DNA of 62,000 nucleotides from Phoronis australis (taxonomy: Eukaryota; Phoronida; Phoronidae): positions 271,748 through 333,747 of the forward strand of contig NMRA01000282.1 in assembly GCA_002633005.1 (NCBI GenBank), written 5' to 3'. Position numbers and translations under genes: made by a program. Below the pieces are notes generated by a model. The model had not been told where the DNA came from and did not search any database. It saw nothing but the letters and a program-made list of their open reading frames with translations. Positions 33,211-45,459 of the stretch are shown piece after piece; the first letter of the stretch is position 1, and each line of letters starts with the position of its first letter.

Positions 33211-33630
33211 AGTTGCATGTCTGGGCCGGCATCAGTATGTGTGGAGCGACTTACAGATATCGTGATTTTTGAAGGAATTATGGATTGTTTTTTGTACATC
33301 TCAATACTACGAAAAGCACAGCTGCTATTTATTGCAAGGAAGTATACATCAATACTGGCCAAGAAGTTTATGAGGGACCAAGTGATAAATTGGGTGCCTA
33401 CCCCCCTGAAAGTGCAGACCTCAACCCAATTGAAAATGTCTGGCATGAACAAAAGGAATACATAGGAAAGCACTCTAAGCCAACCACCAAGCAAGAGCTC
33501 GTCAATGATATCCAAGCTTTTTGGAAGACTGTCACTCTAGCAAAATGCAAACGATATATTTGCCATTTACTTAAATTTGTTCCTGAAGTCATATGCTGTA
33601 ATGGAGCAGTCACTGGATATCAAAGCACAA
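33211..33630 (+). pseudogene. Tc1-like transposase relic
   Basis: Encodes the second half of a Tc1-type DDE_3 transposase in shifting frames: HVWAGIS and GAT near 33216-33246, IFEGIMDCFLYISILR and LLFIARKY at about 33262-33345, then a deletion where the DNDPKHTS segment (second Asp) should be. PPESADLNPIENVWHEQKEY follows (third acidic residue region, about 33403-33460), then HSKPTTKQELVNDIQAFWKT and FVPEVICCNGAVTGY at the end. At least two frameshifts and the loss of a catalytic residue make it inactive. No N-terminal paired-like domain is seen. Confidence 0.8.
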
Positions 33631-33759
33631 TTAAAGTTGCCAACATTATGATTGCATACCTTTGGCACTGCAGACACAATGAAACAAGTGTTATTTCTCT
33701 ACCTGTCAATACAATACCATTTGTCATCATCTTTCACATTTTACATTCAACTACATGAC

Positions 33760-35365
33760 TTCAAAATTATGAAGGACCACCAATTAAATTTAAAGTTACA
33801 AATTGTCTTTGTTTTTTGATGGTCGTTATCATTAGTGACCAGTGCATGTTCTATGTGAATTAGCGCTCTTTAACAATTATAATGACGTGGCTGAATAAGA
33901 AACTATTGAGCATAATTTTTTTAATTGTTTTGATAGGTATAATTAATTCACTTGTACAGTATCTTGCACACAGATTTATGTTGTTATGTTGTAACAGTAT
34001 CGTTGGAATTACGAGTCTTATATTAGATATACACTATACACTGTGTATTGTATTTCATTTAAGTTCATACTATTAGATTAAATTAGTGCCAGTCTTGAGA
34101 ACTCAGCTTTACTCTCTGGTGCCTGCCTCATCAGTGGAAGAAAATGTTTATACATTGTATGACCTCAACAGAATATAATGTACATACGTGCAATTGATAA
34201 TTTGTCTGTCCTTGGTATGGTTTTCGAAGTTTAACATTCAAACATGCTGCTTTCGCTGACACATGCGATATTAGGGGGTTGTTTCATAAAAGTCACCTAC
34301 GACAGAAATTTGGTCTGATGCTCCCATTTCATCGCCTGTATCAAGTTTTAGTCAAGTACATTTAATTATGAGTGCATCGAAAATGAAAAAGTAATTTATG
34401 AAAATTTTATCGGTAACTAGCAGTGATGTGTGTATTCTCATAGACTTTTGCTCATGTGAGGTTTAATTATTTTTTAGAAATCATTACTTGCAGCGAAAGA
34501 CCAAAATTTCTGTCTCAAATCTTAAGTCACTTCAGAAAACAGACCTCTGGACATTACTTTTCACTTATATATAATTACTTGTTTTTTTTAGATAAACTAA
34601 TAAAGAATGTTAACACGCGTGTACATGGCGGAATTATTCAATTGCCTTCACGATATGAAGGAAATAGCATGTGAATTCTGAGCACATTTATCCCAAGTTC
34701 CAGCATCATGCAGAGAAAACTGATCGCGCCCATGCATTTGACAACAAATGACCGCTATTATTATTATTTCAGCGAAGAAGTACCCCGGGGATACTGTGTA
34801 CTCATTCGAAATGCATGTACTACGGAGATGGGGCTACAAATAATTACACCGCACTACGGATTGAGGACTTTTAAGTCAACACATTTGCTCAGCAGTAAGG
34901 GATGGGGATGTCAGATGGGCGGCCTATTGAAATTTTCTGTACGCCAGTGCAGTGCAAAAATTTACAGAGTGACGCAATTCTTTCACAAATGCGTAGGCTA
35001 TTTTTAGGGCGAATTAACTATATACAGCTGTGACAAGTTTCAAGGAGTCCACAGCCATGTAAAGATGACTCTGGATACAGGGTCGCGTTTATTCGTATAT
35101 ACTCATCGTGATTACTGTACATGTATGTCATTGATGGGACTGGCTTTTAAGTCGTAAATTGAACATGAACATGAAAGTGTAACACAAGACCAGCTGAAGG
35201 AAGACGTTTGTATGAACAACACGTGGAATTACAGAGTTAGTCGGAACCCAAGTGTGATAGATGACTGCTTACAAAGATACTCTATAATATACTATAATAT
35301 CCTTGCAACTTGACCGAAACAACAGTCAGATCAAGACGTTACATGTATTTTTACTGATTAGCCCG
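33760..35365. other. Gap, no gene seen
   Basis: AT-rich. The 99-codon ORF at 34708-35007 has no domain, no splice sites and ordinary composition; I do not support it. Confidence 0.35.
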
Positions 35366-35369
35366 GTGC

Positions 35370-35592
35370 CCGACCATGGTTACCACAGCTACCGAAGGCG
35401 AGAGGAAAGCCTGAACGAGGCGTGAGGAAGGCGTTAACTAAACCGGAGGTAAGCGTGAGAACTACCTGGAGAGTAAGCGTGAGATGACCGTGACTGATTT
35501 CTGTCACGCCTGCGATCCGGTTAAGCTCCGGTCTGGCTGGGCATGAGGTAGCCCGGACGAAGTCTAATAATTCAGTAGCTGTACTGTAGCAT
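35370..35592 (-). repeat. Terminal/subterminal repeat block, right member
   Basis: Ends with an inverted copy of the 36-base terminus at 26114. The inner part is a row of related short motifs (AAGCGTGAG, ACCGGAGG, GAGAGTAAGCGTGAGATGAC). The motifs run in the same direction as in the left member although the tips are inverted. Confidence 0.6.
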
Positions 35593-35972
35593 GATTATAG
35601 GCATGGCCACAGGGGGACCCACACTGAGCAATAGACCAACCCCAAAATACCCCATGACACTCTACATTCTATGTCATTTACCCACAATCCCGCATACATC
35701 TGTCCAGCCCTTATCCTGCTAACTCAAACACTGCTGTGTTGGTCATTACATCATGTGAAAACTAATATTTCATCCGTCCTTTTAATGCCAGAGACATTTA
35801 CTTGAGGTGTGATACTGACGCCAGAAAATTGACGAGCATGATGGATACCAGTGGGCAATAACACCTCAAACACGACCAACATGTTGAAAGCTAAGCTACT
35901 TATACACTGGATTTTCCTACTTGTGGAAAAAGGAAGACATTAATTTGAGAGAAAGCGATTAAAGTTGCTTAC

Positions 35973-36170
35973 GATCTGTCGCCGAGGTCGTTCCCACCAG
36001 CTTTGAGGTACATGATGGGGTAGCGTTTACTTGCACTGGAGGGGTACCCTGTGGTCCAGTTCCCATGGTGACTGGCACTGGCTGTATCTGTTTCATGTCC
36101 ACTAGTTGTTTGAGCAGACCTCTGATAGCACTGACATCATCTTCAAGACTGCTAGACTCCATGAGGATGG
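35973..36170 (-). CDS. Exon with acidic coiled-coil start, candidate exon joining BEN exons
   Basis: Minus-strand exon from an acceptor (TTGTATCCCAG, exon begins 36170) to a donor (GATC|GTAAGC, exon ends 35973). It encodes ILMESSSLEDDVSAIRGLLK, QLVDMKQIQPVPVT, then a Gly/Pro/Thr-rich linker. It ends with one leftover base (phase 1), and both BEN exons begin with two leading bases, so it can splice to either in frame. The ATG at 36162 could be a start. This is the best candidate for the exon directly upstream of the BEN choice. Confidence 0.5.
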
Positions 36171-36930
36171 CTGGGATACAAAAGGTGCAGTCGTATTATG
36201 TGACTACTTCGTACGGGTCAAGTCGAAATAAAAGCTAACACAAAGTAGGATCTTCTGAAATTGGCATGCATTGTATGTCTTAAAGCCAGAAAACACTGGA
36301 GATTGAGCAGTACTGATGCCACCTAATGTTTGGCAATGGAATCAAGTTTAATTCCAACCTGCAAGCAACCCTATTGCCTTCGGGAAGGACATGCAGATCA
36401 TCACCTCAGCAGGCCAACTGACTATTGTCTACAACACTCCTCAGAAAGACCTGGGGTGAAAAGTGACTCAAAAATACAAATCCTGGGGCTTGTGATATTG
36501 TAAAAAGTAAATAATCTTACTGTGTTTCAATCACTTGACTTATGATCAGAGTCTCAATTCTCTCAATCAAGTAAGCAACAATATAAGCAGTATTTACAAT
36601 ATCCAGAAACCTGGTCTTACTCTACACAACTATTTCCAAAAAAACTGGTTTAACCTCAACAGAATAAGGTACTAAGCCTCTGGAAATACCCAAAATTCCT
36701 TTAAGTAATGAGCCATTACTGCTTCACTGTGATGTGACAACAATTACGAAATACCTTCATTCAAGTATACAGGAAAGAGAGCGCAAGACAAAGTTACTGA
36801 CTTGAGCCTTGAGTCCCTTTCTATGAAACAGGCCCCACAAATACTCAACAACAGCAACGCAGAGCGTTGAAATGCACCCACAATTGCACCGCATACGGTA
36901 TCCTTCTAGGGTTGTTTATTGGTACCATTA
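36171..36930. other. Gap, no gene seen
   Basis: Intron-like AT-rich sequence, nothing recognised. Confidence 0.35.
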
Positions 36931-37199
36931 AGTGGCCAGTAGAGGGCATATATGTAGTATGTTGTACTCAGCAAAATGGAAAGGCATGGTCATTGTCTCC
37001 TCAATAGGCTAGGGGCAAAATGTGAGTAATCTTCATAATACAAGCACATCCTATACACCAGTTGCTTAAAGCACCACAGAAACATAGAATTAAAAACAAA
37101 TTTACCAACATACGAGATTAGCACAGCATTAGAATGCCAGAAACAAATTTCTACTTGGAACTTTTCCTTCACAGTCACGAAGTAACACAAAGTATACAC

Positions 37200-38376
37200 C
37201 TGAAGACCTATGAAAATACAGAGGTCAATGTAAAATACTAAAATTGCCACTAGAGGCAAACACTAAAATTGCCACTAGAGGCATACCGGTAGTCAGAATC
37301 ATCCTAAAGTCGTCATCGTCCGTTGTCAACATCACATAAATACACTTGCTAAATTTAGTAAAGATCCTGCAAACGGTTTGGGAGATACAGCCATGGGCGC
37401 AAAAAAACAAAACTGCCACTAGGAGGCGCCACAGTAGTCCAAATCGTCTGAAAATCATTGTCAGCTGTCTTCCTTATAGTAAGCACATACACGCCAATTT
37501 TCACAATCATCCTTTGAGCGGTTTGGTTGATAGAGGGGTGGACGCAAAAATACAGACTCGAAAACAGTAAAAATGGCCACTAGGTGGCGCAAACTACGTC
37601 GAATCCATCTGAAAACAGTAGGATAGCGTCATCTCACTAATAGGTGCCTACATACCAAATTTCATGAAAATCCGTTCAATACTTTTGAAGATACAAAGGT
37701 AAGCGTAAAAAACTAAAATTGCCACTAGGGGGCACACCGGTAGTCGGATCCGACCAAAAGTCGTCATCTTCCGTTGTTAACATCATATAAATATACTTAC
37801 ACAATTTGTAAAGATCCTGCGAACGGTTTAGGAGATACAGCCATAGGCGCAAAAAAACAAAACTGCCACTAGGAGGCGCCACAGTAGTCGAAATCGTCGG
37901 AAAATCATCGTCAACCATCCTCTACATAGTAAGCATATACATGCCAATTTTCACAATCATCCTTTGAGCGGTTTGGTTGATAGAGGGGTGGAAGCACAAA
38001 AACAGACTCGAAAACACTAAAAACGGCCACTAGGTGGCGCAAACTATGTCGAATCCATCTGAAAACGGCAGGATAGCATTATCTCACTAATAGGTGCCTA
38101 CATACCAAATTTCATGAAAATTCGTTCAGGACTTTTGAAGATACAAAGGTAACCGTAAAAAACTTAAATTGCTACTAGGGGGCACACCGGTAGTCGAATC
38201 CGTCCGAAAGTTCGCACATGCCGTCCCATTCATGAATGGAACATATGTGCCAAATTTCATGAACGTATGTCAAAGGGTTTTGGAGATAGAGCAGCGGACG
38301 CCGCCCGGATGGATGGACGGATGGACAGAGATGACGGCATAATGCGTCCACATATAAATATGTGGGCGCATAAAAA
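37200..38376 (+). repeat. 450 bp higher-order tandem array, pearl/HINE-like, with CTCF-like motifs
   Basis: Two full 450 bp units and parts of a third. Corresponding points are exactly 450 apart (37272, 37722, 38172; 37416, 37866; 37577, 38027). Each unit is three diverged subunits of 144, 161 and 145 bp, and each subunit opens with a CCACTAG(N)GGC block. The block CCAAATTTCATGAAAATYCG recurs in the third subunit. The array ends in a GGATGG/GGACGG microsatellite (about 38308-38330) and a palindrome around ATATAAATATGTGGGCGC (38344-38371). Tandem 150-160 bp cores followed by an ACGG microsatellite is the layout of pearl/CvA and other Helitron-like non-autonomous elements. Minus-strand ORFs here are repeat artefacts. 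Confidence 0.85.
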
Positions 38377-39498
38377 GTCAAGACCACATTTATTACTGTA
38401 AGAGATCAAAAGTTGGTATTCTTGACATCAGTGCCCTGGGTTTAATATTTGAACTCGGACTTGACAATCAACCAATAGCATACCGTATGATTCAAGTACA
38501 AATTTATACGAAACGTAGGATTCAACTGGTCAAGTTTCGAGTACTTAAGAGAATAAACCCCAGTCCCAGAAGTCGTCAGTTAAAAGTATGATGCTCCTTT
38601 ACAAAATTTTCAAAAAACACCTAAAACATACAAACCTTTTGTTACTTGCGTCTTGGAGGTAGAACTTTCATTTGGCAAAGGGTTACTGAGAGATCTATGA
38701 AGAGAGATCTACAATGAGACATATGGACACAAACCAACATCCTTAAGTATTATTGTGCAACGTTTCTGGCCTTTCTTTTCATCACAAATATAACTTTTCA
38801 GTTACTCATGAAGCACATCAACTACCAACACTTTAAACACTCTCATGAGATGAGTCTCCAAAATGACCTGGAGTCGTTTCATTAAACTGACTTAAGACTT
38901 AGAACGAAATTTAGTCTTTTGCTCACAGTTCACGATTGTTGAAAACAGGTTTAGCCAAGTAATTATGATTGCATCACAGTCTAGAAATAAATTATAGAAA
39001 TCATCAGTTACTAGTAAATTTGTGTATATTCTCAGAAACTTTCCACTTGAGCTTAAGTGAGATATCAGTGCCAGATAAACCATTAAACTAATTAAGCTCA
39101 GGGGCACCACACAACATAGAGGGAGGGGTGGAAGTTGTGCCAACCGGAGGAAGAATTGGATTGGGTCCCGAGAAACCTTATTCTGTCACTGAAGGTGATG
39201 TTCAGGAGAGCAAAATACCTGGCACTCTAACCTAGAAGGTAGCATCTCCGTGTTTATTATAGAGCTTCGATATTCATGAAAAACCAGTATGGGACAACAA
39301 TGCAAACTCACTTTGTCAAAGAATATTTTACCTCATTATCAACACTGTAGTGCAGCCGTATTCAAACACACTGTGCGCTCTAGCTTTTGGAAAACAATTT
39401 CAGTCACTGTTTTCATTCAAATTTGAAGCAACTTAAATGAACAAAGCCAGGTTGACATGAATCAACCAATCGTTGAGGTTGCTAGGAAACCGACTCAC
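38377..39498. other. Gap, no gene seen
   Basis: AT-rich and intron-like; short ORFs without support. Confidence 0.35.
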
Positions 39499-40114
39499 TC
39501 ATTGGCTGTTAGTGGAGTATCCAGGTTGCGGTCACCACGCAGTGCTGGGGCCCTCCACCACAACTCTTCCTCAAGTGAAGTCTCCCCACCGCTCTCCTCT
39601 GAGCAGCCTTCCACAGGCTCTACCTTCACAACACTCATGCACAACGATGGTTGCGCCATCATCGACGCCTCGCCAGAATCCAGCTCTTTTTCTCTAGCCT
39701 TATTCACATCCGCAGTAAGTTTCAGTCGTGGCGAGGGTGTGGCAAAACCATCATCTCCTTGAGAAATCTGTAAATTTTTTTCGCGTACGTCACATTCAGC
39801 CTGTGTCTCCTCCACGTCCTCCATACGGTCGGCAGCAGCACCCTCTTCAGTGTCTCCAACACAAGTGGTCTCTTTTTCAGGTTCAATCAGAGACTCGCGG
39901 CAAGCACTTTTCAAATTCAGCTGCGTATTATTTGAGATCCTTTGAAACACACTTGGCGACTTCATGGCTTTGCTAGTCAGGAATGTTCGGCTAGCAGAAC
40001 GATACGGATGAATTCGATGGCCAACAGGGGAACAGGAGTCTGTACTTCTGTTCATTGATGTAGGCCACTTTGAAGGATGAATTACAGGTGATAGGGTGCT
40101 TTCTGTGGATTCAT
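39499..40114 (-). CDS. Large disordered exon with SUMO-type motif, candidate BEN-gene exon
   Basis: Minus-strand exon from an acceptor (TTATTCTTCTTTAG, exon begins 40114) to a strong donor (CCAATGA|GTGAGT, exon ends 39499); 616 bases, open throughout. The protein is Ser/Glu-rich and probably disordered: ESTESTLSPVIHPSK, RMEDVEETQAECDVREK, DDGFATPSPRLK, then VVKVEPVEGCSEE, a psi-K-x-E SUMOylation consensus typical of transcriptional repressors. It may be an upstream exon of the BEN gene on the same strand. Its phase (two bases left) does not match the acceptor used for 35973-36170, so a missing exon or another acceptor is needed. Plus-strand ORFs over it are shadows. Confidence 0.6.
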
Positions 40115-40125
40115 CTAAAGAAGAA

Positions 40126-40687
40126 TAATAATCAATTAGCTAAGGGCAACAGAATTGGAAACAGGTATTTTGTTCCATTACTTTTTGGCTAACTTTATAA
40201 ATCCTTGTTACAGTATTCCTACATTATTTCGAGTATAATCTCACCTTCCACCACAAACAACAACTTCTCATTCAGACCAGTGTGCAAGCTATTGTTTGAG
40301 GCCAGGCTCTACAAGTTTGCTCGCCAGAGATTGATTTTACAGCGTAATTGGTATAAATTAAAAATTCACCTCGTCAACAGAACGCAGCCTCAACAACATA
40401 GAAGCAGAGTGCCAACATGCGTCCATGTACATTGCAAATGCCAAAAATATAAAGGGTACCAATTTTCCTAACAATTCTATGCACTAGAGAGAAGCGGTGG
40501 TGTACTTGAAAATGAGCCCACAGTGTACATTGGTAGTCATCCCAAAATTGGCAAAGATGCTCCTAGTAGATCTTAAAATTGACAGTAAGAAAACTAAAAT
40601 TAACGCAAAGGGGCACTGCAGCAGATGAATCCTTTCAGTAACTGATGCACGCTCTCCTGAATGAACAACATTTGTTATGCTTCGCCA
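40126..40687 (+). repeat. Duplicated segment, copy 1 (left of N)
   Basis: About 562 bp that recur at 40752-41313 with an exact offset of 626 and only a few substitutions. It ends directly at the N at 40688. The ORF inside each copy has no domain. Confidence 0.9.
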
Positions 40688-40751
40688 NAAAAAAAAAAAA
40701 AAAAAAAACTTGCTGTCAGAGCAACATACTTGGCGGAAGAATTCCGCCAAG
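40688..40751. other. Assembly-join signature: N, A-run and hairpin
   Basis: A single N is followed by an A-run, then CTTGCTGTCAGAGCAACATA and a perfect-arm hairpin (CTTGGCGGAAGAATTCCGCCAAG at about 40730-40752, loop none). The following bases return to the duplicated sequence. The pattern suggests two overlapping contigs joined. Confidence 0.6.
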
Positions 40752-41313
40752 TAATAATCAATTAGCTAAGGGCAACAGAATTGGAAACAAGTATTTTGTT
40801 CCATTACTTTTTGGCTAACTTTATAAATCCTTGTTACAGTATTCCTACATTATTTCGAGTATAATCTCACCTTCCACCACAAAAAACAACTTCTCATTCA
40901 GACCAGTGTGCAAGCTATTGTTTGAGGCCAGGCTCTACAAGTTTGCTCGCCAGAGATTGATTTTACAGTGTAATTGGTATAAATTAAAAATTCACCTCGT
41001 CAACAGAACGCAGCCTCAACAACATAGATGCAGAGTGCCAACATGCGTCCATGTACATTGCAAATGCCAAAAATATAAAGGGTGCCAATTTTCCTAACAA
41101 TTCTATGTACTAGAGAGAAGCGGTGGTGTACTTGAAAATGAGCCCACAGTGTACATTGGTAGTCATCCCAAAATTGGCAAAGATGCTCCTAGTAGATCTT
41201 AAAATTGACAGTAAGAAAACTAAAATTAACGCAAAGGGGCACTGCAGCAGATGAATCCTTTCAGTAACTGATGCACGCTCTCCTGAATGAACAACATTTG
41301 TTATGCTTTGCCA
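40752..41313 (+). repeat. Duplicated segment, copy 2 (right of N)
   Basis: Near-identical to 40126-40687. Beyond 41313 the sequence continues uniquely (AAGGAGTTTGGCAGAC). Confidence 0.9.
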
Positions 41314-43640
41314 AGGAGTTTGGCAGACTGAGAGACAGATACCAAAGTGAATAATAATCTAAAAACACTCCCAACACAGGTCGCAACTGTATAAAATCTT
41401 ATCTGCCACATTTCATGCATATTCTACATCAAACTTCTTAAAATATTGATAGAAACTTCCCGCAACAGCCTCCAAATTTTTCTAAAAGTCGTCCTCATCT
41501 ATCGCCATGTGCCACAAACTCGCCGGATTTTTACGAATCCAACAATTGGAAAACAGATGGAATTTGGAATTGTTCGGCAAAAAATGACAGGATTTGACCA
41601 CGTGACAAAGACAAACAATGTTGTTCGATTGCTTATTTTAAATAGGAGCTAAAGGAGGGTGATTGTCCGCAGCCAGACCTGCAAATGCCCAACCATTTTT
41701 TCTGACTAGAGAACAGAAAAATAAGCAAGAAAACCGAAAGAGAAAAAATGACGCGACAGGGATATACCCAGGTTTCAAAACCCAGCTTGCCAGCTAGGTG
41801 AGTGAGCCACATAATCTACTCGCCCAGCCCGAAATTCAATTGCCTGGCCGTTAGCATCTGTCATCACAAACTTGCTGCCAGGGTCAATAAAAATCATCGT
41901 TTCGTGCGTTGATGTCACCATCTATTAGGGCTAGCGTATTCGCCCAGGGTGCTTAGAAAAATTCATTTCGGAAGGGGGGCCATTGTTCTAGCCTAAGGCA
42001 GTTGAAACCCGGTCTCCAACAACAGGTAAAATCAAATTTACGAGCTGTGACGTATCTGTAACCTATGACAGACTTTCAACAAAACTGCAGTGCATTGCTA
42101 ACAAACTTTGTTGTTAAATTACGATATATATTTTTTAAATGTGCTGACATCCCATGGCAAAAACTTGCCGACTGATGCGTCACTGCCTCGCAATTGTCGA
42201 TAGGGTAACTTGAATTCTTGAGTAAAAATACAGTTTCGACTCAACAAATTACCTGAAATTCTCCTCAAAGGAGAATGCCACCCAAAAATAACCTATTTTG
42301 TATCAATTTAGATCGAGTGGTTCCACTTGATAACAGCAAGAACGGTTCTTTTACCTGACACAAGACGACAGACAGAGGTGTCGAAATTAACCAATGACCT
42401 CAGAGGTTTGAACGTAGTCTGTTCAGCAGTTCACAATACGCTTACTGGTGTCAGCTTATCGATTGAATTCATCGTTTTACACCAAAAAATCAACAAAAGT
42501 CGATGTAAAACCCTTACAAATACATCAAGTTATTGAACAAATGTGTTGTTTTATTTTGCTGTTACAGATTTATAGGTATTGGAACATAGCGTAGCCTACA
42601 AGGTTCGGTAGGCCAATTTTCCAAGGTCGGTCGCGGGAGTTTTGTGCCCTGTTCGGAGATAAATTCGAATTATTCATCCTTGAAATACAGACAGGGGAAC
42701 ATAGCTGTGTGTTGTAATATTAGACTTGCGATTTTTTCAGTTCTAAACACACAAAAACGCTCGTTCTCCCAGCCAGTGGCTTGGAACCCGATCAGGCCCG
42801 TCGCGGCCGGCTTGAAGACATCACGAACATATACCAGCCAAGGTTAGAAACTAAACTTCCAGTCACAAAAAACTATACTAGTGAGCCAAAGGAATATTGT
42901 GCACATGTTTATTTTGGTGAATTAGACGCAAAACTGCAAATCTACTAACTAACTCGTCAGGGGCCGCAAAGTCAGGTTACCCTTCCATAGCAAAACCGTC
43001 AGGGCAAAAGTTGCACAGTAACAATGATTCGAATAATGTATACGAATATCTAAATAAAGATTTCCCTAACATCTGACCATTGGATATGCAATCGAGATAT
43101 CGTTTCACAACAGCTTTCTGTCAGCAAACACTGAATTAGCATGTGCTCAAATGGCCAACATGTGGAGAATTTCTTGCTTACACTGGTGACCAATCCGATT
43201 CCCTAAGCCCCAGACAACTTTTAGGATGCCTATTCAGCACGCCCTTTGTATTCCTGTAGATCTGAGCTAATGAAGTGGAAATGTAATTGCTAGCATTACT
43301 ATCTTTACAATGGTTGTTGTTAGTACCAATTTGGTTTTCTCTAAAATTTGCAGAGTTACAGCCCGCAACTCTGGAGAGTAGTTTTAACTTGGTACATCAT
43401 AAATATTACAAAATGACTAAAAAGGTTAACTTTGACTGTGTTTATCTTCACAAAGGGCCACTTCCCAAAGGAACGTTAAGTTTCATATTGGTTTTCTTTA
43501 TTTAATTTTTAATGCTTCTGCAAACTTGTTTTTTTTCTTACAGGGAACAGGTTGATAGCTTCGTTTATACCACAATATTAGTGCAAATGGCAAATACAAC
43601 CGTGTAATAACCCATTTGGTTATTTCACTACTGAGATAAC
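41314..43640. other. Gap, no gene seen
   Basis: No domain-bearing ORF. The sequence from 41700 to 42250 is more GC-rich than its surroundings but I see no exon pattern. Confidence 0.35.
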
Positions 43641-43654
43641 ACTTTGCGGGAAAC

Positions 43655-43725
43655 CGAGGCCGGTTTCGAACCCAAGCCTCAAGAGTTTCGAGTCGCCGAC
43701 TTTACCACTACAACACACAGAGGAT
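43655..43725 (-). repeat. tRNA-like remnant or SINE head
   Basis: On the minus strand TAGTGGTAAAGTCGG fits an A box, and GGTTCGAAACC (43662-43672) fits a B box at normal spacing. The T-arm pairs poorly and I cannot fold a full acceptor stem, so this is a decayed tRNA or SINE, not a tRNA gene. Confidence 0.4.
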
Positions 43726-45100
43726 GACGTCATCGAACGTGAAAATAGAATACTTAAATGAGCACGCGCAACAATCGCATGTTCAGCAAAGGGCATAGTA
43801 CCGACATTTATACGCTATGAAAAATAAGACGCATAATTTCCATAAAAACAATATTTTAATTCAGTGAAATTTTTCTCTCGTGTTCTCTCACTTGTAAATC
43901 ACCGATCTCCAATTTGAATGCGGGTATCGCGTCATCGGAATCCTTTGACTTGAGTATTACACTCAGTTACTAGTGGTAACCTACTTTAGCAGACGATATA
44001 TTCCCGGTCGAAGCTTAGCGTGATAAAATGTGTAGTAAGCTATAATAGTTGCTAAACCTTAATTTATAGATGCACTATATTTCTATTTTGTTTAACTTTT
44101 CAGTTGGTTTTGAGTAAAAGCATTATTTGACATAAATAGCTCAGCTTTTCTTAAAAGGTCACAACCTCCGACCCCAGGCCCATTGGGCGATAATTCTCCA
44201 AAATCCACTCTGGCTCTAGATAACGGGGGATAACGACTTTGCCATGTAATAATCTATATATCCAAGTTTTAAGCTTGAAGTAACAAAATAGTGGTACATT
44301 TTGATCGCCAGCGAAACTTAATTAATTAAGTTCATTGTGAGCCCATCCCTAAAATTACCACATTACAGGTACACTAAACATTTCACGTGTCATTAAAGTT
44401 TAATCTTTATTAGAACTCAAATCATAAAATATATACAAAAGTGCAAATATGGTGATAACGAAACTGAAGATTTGGAATTTCTGGACAGTTTAGGTGGCAC
44501 TGACTATATAACTATTCTAGCTCTTTGTCAGTAATAAAAATGAAAAGTGGGCACAACTGTTCCCCGGTCAAAAATCTGGTTAAACGAGATTGAATGAATA
44601 TCAAAAAAATGAATCCACGTGATATTGTTAACTCTGATAAGCGTTTGTATATTCACTGAGTATATCAATACGCGCGGTAGTTTATCTTCAATCGTACCCA
44701 ATGGTTATATTATTAGTTCATCTATTTTTAAAAATTGAAAACCGTACTTGGCTGTTTTTTTTCCAGCTGAATACCGCCGTGGTGTTCGTTTATGACGAAA
44801 ATAAGTGGTTAATGCACTTTGAAAATTCACCATTATGTACAGTCAGAGATGTTTAATACAGTTTATGGTCCGATAATTACATTTAATTGGTTCTTGCTTG
44901 CATCGGCCAATGCGGACATCACAATTGTACCTGATTTCGGCGCCGCACTCTCTTCGATCCTGGTACAAACCGCTAACCGTAGAAATGCATGACTTCCTTG
45001 TAAGCGTATTATTCACAGTATGAAGGTGCCCAATCAGTTTGTTGTATCTTTGTTTAAGTTTTACATAAGCATTGCTTAGGGTGAGAATAATTCATTTTGA
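43726..45100. other. Gap, no gene seen
   Basis: AT-rich, with no supported gene. It is upstream of the exon at 45110. Confidence 0.35.
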
Positions 45101-45109
45101 AACAAATAG

Positions 45110-45430
45110 CACAATAATAAACGTCAACCGTGTCAACTCGCCCGGCGCCAATCCCGACTTAGTCAAGAGCTCATCCGACGAAGACTTTACAGGTCGATCG
45201 TTAGGTTTCACAACCTATCAGTTCAAATCGAAATTCACTGATCAAGAAATACAAAAGAGGTGCCGTGAACATATGGATAGTTCCAAAAACCGTTTGAAAA
45301 GCGTAGATGTGTCCAACGGACCATCCCCATTTTGCACCACATCTACTTATGATGCTTATGATGTTTTTGGGAAAAAGAACTGGCGAAAACATCCTACACC
45401 CAGAGGTCCACACAGAAGCCTGACGAACGA
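45110..45430 (+). CDS. Unrecognised exon, polar/basic protein
   Basis: Open frame between an acceptor-like ACAAATAG (exon begins 45110) and a strong donor (ACGA|GTAAGT, exon ends 45430). After one leading base it encodes TIINVNRVNSPGANPDLV, KSSSDEDFTGRSLGFTTYQF, KSKFTDQEIQKRCREHMDSS, STYDAYDVFGKKNWRKHPTP, RGPHRSLTNE. Short aromatic repeats such as TTYQF and STYDAY recall axonemal or sperm microtubule-associated proteins, but this is only an impression and I give no name. The open frame, codon-like composition and strong donor argue for a real exon. No partner exon was found within 3 kb. Confidence 0.5.
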
Positions 45431-45459
45431 GTAAGTCATCAAACAGGTTATATAAAATG

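Noticed and set aside
34708-35007. 99-codon plus-strand ORF
   Set aside because: No domain, no splice sites, no repeat homology; length within chance for 62 kb.
37200-38376. Regularly spaced repeats considered as a CRISPR array
   Set aside because: Units of about 150 bp are related throughout, with no unique spacers; the context is eukaryotic.
36990-38387. Several minus-strand ORFs with hydrophobic, Cys-rich products
   Set aside because: They are translations of the 450 bp tandem array and repeat with it.
40205-41097. Two near-identical 88-codon ORFs that could look like a duplicated gene
   Set aside because: They belong to a duplicated segment beside an N, have no domain, and the duplication is probably an assembly effect.
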